DNA of 26,274 nucleotides. Origin: Fimbriimonas sp. (GTDB lineage Bacteria > Armatimonadota > Fimbriimonadia > Fimbriimonadales > Fimbriimonadaceae). Position numbers and translations under genes: made by a program. Below the pieces are notes generated by a model. The model ran no database searches and was not told where the DNA came from. It saw only the letters and a program-made list of their open reading frames with translations. Each line of letters starts with the position of its first letter. Positions within the stretch are counted from its first letter, which is position 1. The stretch spans positions 1-26,274 of the forward strand of contig JAUJNV010000031.1 of NCBI GenBank assembly GCA_030447945.1. Direction: 5' to 3'. Of this stretch, positions 24,074-26,274 are shown piece by piece.

Positions 24074-24154
24074 CAGGAGACAGGAGACAGGGATGGGCTT
24101 GTACCACATCTCACATCTCACATCTCACATCTCACATCTCACATCTCACATCTC
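24074..24154. repeat. Heptamer array G between convergent genes
   Basis: Two CAGGAGA units (24074-24087) are followed after 18 bases by seven exact ACATCTC units (24106-24154). The array fills the gap between the M48 protease stop and the rimO stop. No other terminator is visible for either gene. Confidence 0.9.
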
Positions 24155-24167
24155 ACCCCTCTAACCT

Positions 24168-25565
24168 CTAAAGCGGCCGCGCCGGCTCGGCTTGGCGTAG
24201 CGCCTTGAGGCTCCGACGGGGGGTCGTGAACGAGGTGCCCGCGATCTCGGCGTAGAGGTCGTACGGCTCGGCGCCCGTCACCTTCGCCCTCACGATGCTC
24301 CCGAGCTCGGCCTCGCCGCGCGCGAACACCAGGCCGTCGATCTCCGGCGCGTCGCGGTGAGAGCGGCCGATAAGGGTGCCCTCGCGCGAGTCCTCGACGA
24401 GCATGTCCAGCTCACGCCCCACCCACGACTCGTTGACCTCGCGCGAGATCCCCTGCTGGAGGCGCATCAGCCGGTCGAACCGCTCGCGCTTGAGGCGGAA
24501 GGGGACCTGCCCCTCCATGTCGTGGCTCGGCGTTCCCGGCTCGCGGGAGAACATGAACGCGCCGACACGGTCGAGCCGGGCATCGCGTGTGAAGTCGAGT
24601 AGGTACTGGAACTCCTCTTCCGTCTCACCCGGGAAACCTACGATGAACGTCGTACGGATCGCGACCCCCGGCAGTGCCGCCCGCACCTTCTCGATCAGGC
24701 GTAGGTACCGCTCACCGTCCCAAGGTCGCTTCATGCGGCGCAGAGTGTCCGGGTGGGCGTGCTGGAGAGGGATGTCGATGTAGGGGACGACCTTCCGGCA
24801 CGAGTGCATCGTCTCGATGACCTCGTCCGTGAGGCGGTTCGGATAGAAGTAAAGGATGCGGATCCACTCGATCCCGTCCACTGCGTCCAACTCGCGCAAG
24901 AGCCGGGGCAGGGTGAACTCGCGATAGAGGTCGTAGCCGTACTGCGTGACATCCTGCGCGATGAGGTTGATCTCCTTCGAGCCGGTTCGCGCGAGGTGGT
25001 GCGCCTCCGCGAGGACGCGCTCCAGCGGCTTGCTCTGATGCATGCCCCGGAAGCTGGGGATCGTGCAGAAGGTGCAGCGATGGTCGCACCCCTCGCTCAC
25101 CTTCAGGTAGGCGCTCCACGGCTTGCCCGTGCGGGCGCGCGTGGGAACTCCCGCCCAGCGGTGGTGGGGCGCGGCGACGTCGAGCTTCTGCTCCCGGCTG
25201 TCCAGGGTCTCCTTGACGATCTCGTCGAAGCGCCCCATCTGCCCGACGCCGACATAGGCGTCCGCGCCCGGCGCGAGCCGCATCAGCTCCGCGCCGAGCC
25301 TTTGGGCGAGGCAGCCCGCGACCACGACCTTCCCCGTACGTCCGGCCTTCTTCTCGCGGACGGCGTCGCGGATCGCCTTGATGCTCTCTTCCTTCGAGGC
25401 TTCGAGGAATCCGCAGGTGTTGATGACGGTGACGGCAGTCTTGCGCGCGCTCCCGTCCACCTCGTACCCCACCCCCTGCAGCACGCCCGCGATCTCCTCG
25501 GAGTCCACCTCGTTCTTCGCACACCCGAGGGTGACGATCCTAACCTTGTCCGGCTTGTCGGGCAT
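24168..25565 (-). CDS. rimO: Ribosomal protein uS12 (aspartate89) methylthiotransferase
   Basis: The ATG at 25565 gives MPDKPDKVRIVTLGCAKNEV, the usual RimO start; a GTG nine codons upstream is possible. Three Cys of the N-terminal cluster lie in TLGCAKNEVDS, VINTCGFLEASKEESI and VVVAGCLAQR. The radical-SAM triad is CDHRCTFCTIPSFRG. A TRAM domain with LDMLVEDSREGTLIGRSHRD follows near the C-terminus. DVTQYGYDLY and FMFSREPGTPSH are RimO rather than MiaB signatures. It adds a methylthio group to Asp89 of S12. About 465 residues, intact, GC-rich. It converges on the M48 protease and diverges from the ankyrin gene. Confidence 0.96.
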   Translation of the reverse strand: MPDKPDKVRIVTLGCAKNEVDSEEIAGVLQGVGYEVDGSARKTAVTVINTCGFLEASKEESIKAIRDAVREKKAGRTGKVVVAGCLAQRLGAELMRLAPGADAYVGVGQMGRFDEIVKETLDSREQKLDVAAPHHRWAGVPTRARTGKPWSAYLKVSEGCDHRCTFCTIPSFRGMHQSKPLERVLAEAHHLARTGSKEINLIAQDVTQYGYDLYREFTLPRLLRELDAVDGIEWIRILYFYPNRLTDEVIETMHSCRKVVPYIDIPLQHAHPDTLRRMKRPWDGERYLRLIEKVRAALPGVAIRTTFIVGFPGETEEEFQYLLDFTRDARLDRVGAFMFSREPGTPSHDMEGQVPFRLKRERFDRLMRLQQGISREVNESWVGRELDMLVEDSREGTLIGRSHRDAPEIDGLVFARGEAELGSIVRAKVTGAEPYDLYAEIAGTSFTTPRRSLKALRQAEPARPL

Positions 25566-25653
25566 CCCGCTTAAAGACGCCGCCGGGACCACGCCCGTCC
25601 CCCTGGGAGCGCATGCTCCGCCACCTCCACGGCTCCGCGGGGGTAAGAAAGGT

Positions 25654-26274
25654 GATGAGGAAGCACGCGTGGGCGATCGTACGTTTCCTCCTCGCGCCCG
25701 TGCGGTGGCTGCTTGGGCGTTTCATAGTCGGCGTCACGCTGATCAGTCTGTGGCATCAACGCCGCAAAGGGCCTTGGCCTTTGCCCGAAGATGACTACTG
25801 GCGCACGATGCGCTTGAGGCACGGGAAGACGCTGCTTCACGGCACGGTCGAGTGGGGCTCCGCGAGCTTGATCGAGTTGTTGATCGAGGCTGGGCTCGAC
25901 CCGAATGCCAGAAACAGCCATGGGCAGGCGCCCCTGCATTACGCGGTCCACTTGAAGCGCCCTCGACTCGCGGAGAGCCTGCTGTCCGGGGGAGCGGATC
26001 CCAACCTTGCCCCGGAGGCGGGCTGGACGCCTCTGATGATAGCGTCTTGGAGAAAGTCTCCGGATCTCGTGGCCATCCTCTTGGCGCGGGGAGCCGACCC
26101 TGCGGCGGTCGATGACAATGGCCGGGCGGCTCTGCACTTTGCGGCGGAGTTCGGCTGTGTGGAGTGCGTCCGGCTCCTGCTCGACGCGGGCGCTGACGCC
26201 AGTGCCCGCTCCAAACGGAAACGCACCCCCCTAATGTATGCGACCGAAAAGGGCCCGGTGCGGATCATCGAGAC
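25654..26274 (+). CDS. Membrane-anchored ankyrin-repeat protein (3' end outside window)
   Basis: The ATG at 25654 follows AAAGG. An N-terminal basic and hydrophobic stretch (WAIVRFLLAPVRWLLGRFIV, then GVTLISLW) suggests a membrane anchor. Ankyrin repeats begin near residue 67: LIELLIEAGLDPNARNSHGQ, APLHYAVHLKRPRLAESLLS, GGADPNLAPEAGWTPLMIAS, LVAILLARGADPAAVDDNGR, AALHFAAEFGCVECVRLLLD, AGADASARSKRKRTPLMYAT. At least four repeats are seen and the frame is still open at the last base. Ankyrin repeats bind proteins; the partner is unknown. It is divergent from rimO with 88 bp between the starts. Confidence 0.88.

Overview
The window is GC-rich bacterial chromosome. It is most consistent with an Armatimonadota-like lineage, because a pseudopilin of the H-X9-DG type carries the [12 protein letters not shown]-terminal region typical of that phylum and of planctomycete/verrucomicrobial relatives. 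That placement is an inference from one protein family plus general gene style. No phage, integrase or IS transposase is visible.

Layout. 1-5.2 kb: the end of an ArgD-ArgF fusion (arginine synthesis); a convergent secreted protein with four YARHG domains; a cobalamin riboswitch leading to an H-X9-DG pseudopilin; a Gfo/Idh/MocA oxidoreductase. 5.2-8.2 kb: a small reverse ORF, a frame-broken Tat-exported phosphoesterase with PQQ-type propeller repeats, and a frame-broken OsmC protein. 8.2-11.7 kb, reverse strand: a Wza-type polysaccharide export protein, rsmI, and a membrane-anchored parvulin PPIase whose stop overlaps the rsmI start. 11.8-12.5 kb: lexA with a candidate self-operator. 12.5-17.7 kb: a VapB-like antitoxin running into a wrecked VapC; two poorly readable membrane or secreted proteins; a frame-broken cysS; two tandem secreted thioredoxins; two small reverse-strand lipoprotein-like genes. 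17.8-20.1 kb, reverse strand: a pxpB-pxpA-pxpC 5-oxoprolinase operon. 20.2-26.3 kb: a BamE-like protein, dut, an overlapping zinc-ribbon/TPR protein, a sugar isomerase-like TIM barrel, an M48 protease, convergent rimO, and a divergent ankyrin protein cut by the window end.

Three things stand out. First, the second thioredoxin (16273-16773) is open throughout except for one TGA exactly at the first cysteine of its WCxxC active site, with a hairpin directly behind it, so it is a candidate selenocysteine thioredoxin. Second, most 3' gene ends carry short tandem arrays of 7-bp (twice 8-bp) units, often as facing inverted arms, with a different unit at each locus; one such pair sits inside the riboswitch aptamer. 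Third, the cobalamin riboswitch precedes a pseudopilin rather than a B12 gene.

Caution. Long stretches (about 5.5-8.6, 12.7-18.3 and 21.3-23.0 kb) hold recognisable genes broken by many one-base shifts, including the normally essential cysS, while lexA, rsmI, rimO, dut and the PPIase are clean. Uneven sequence accuracy is the simplest explanation, and it also lowers certainty for any single-base claim in those stretches. Gene ends given there are approximate.
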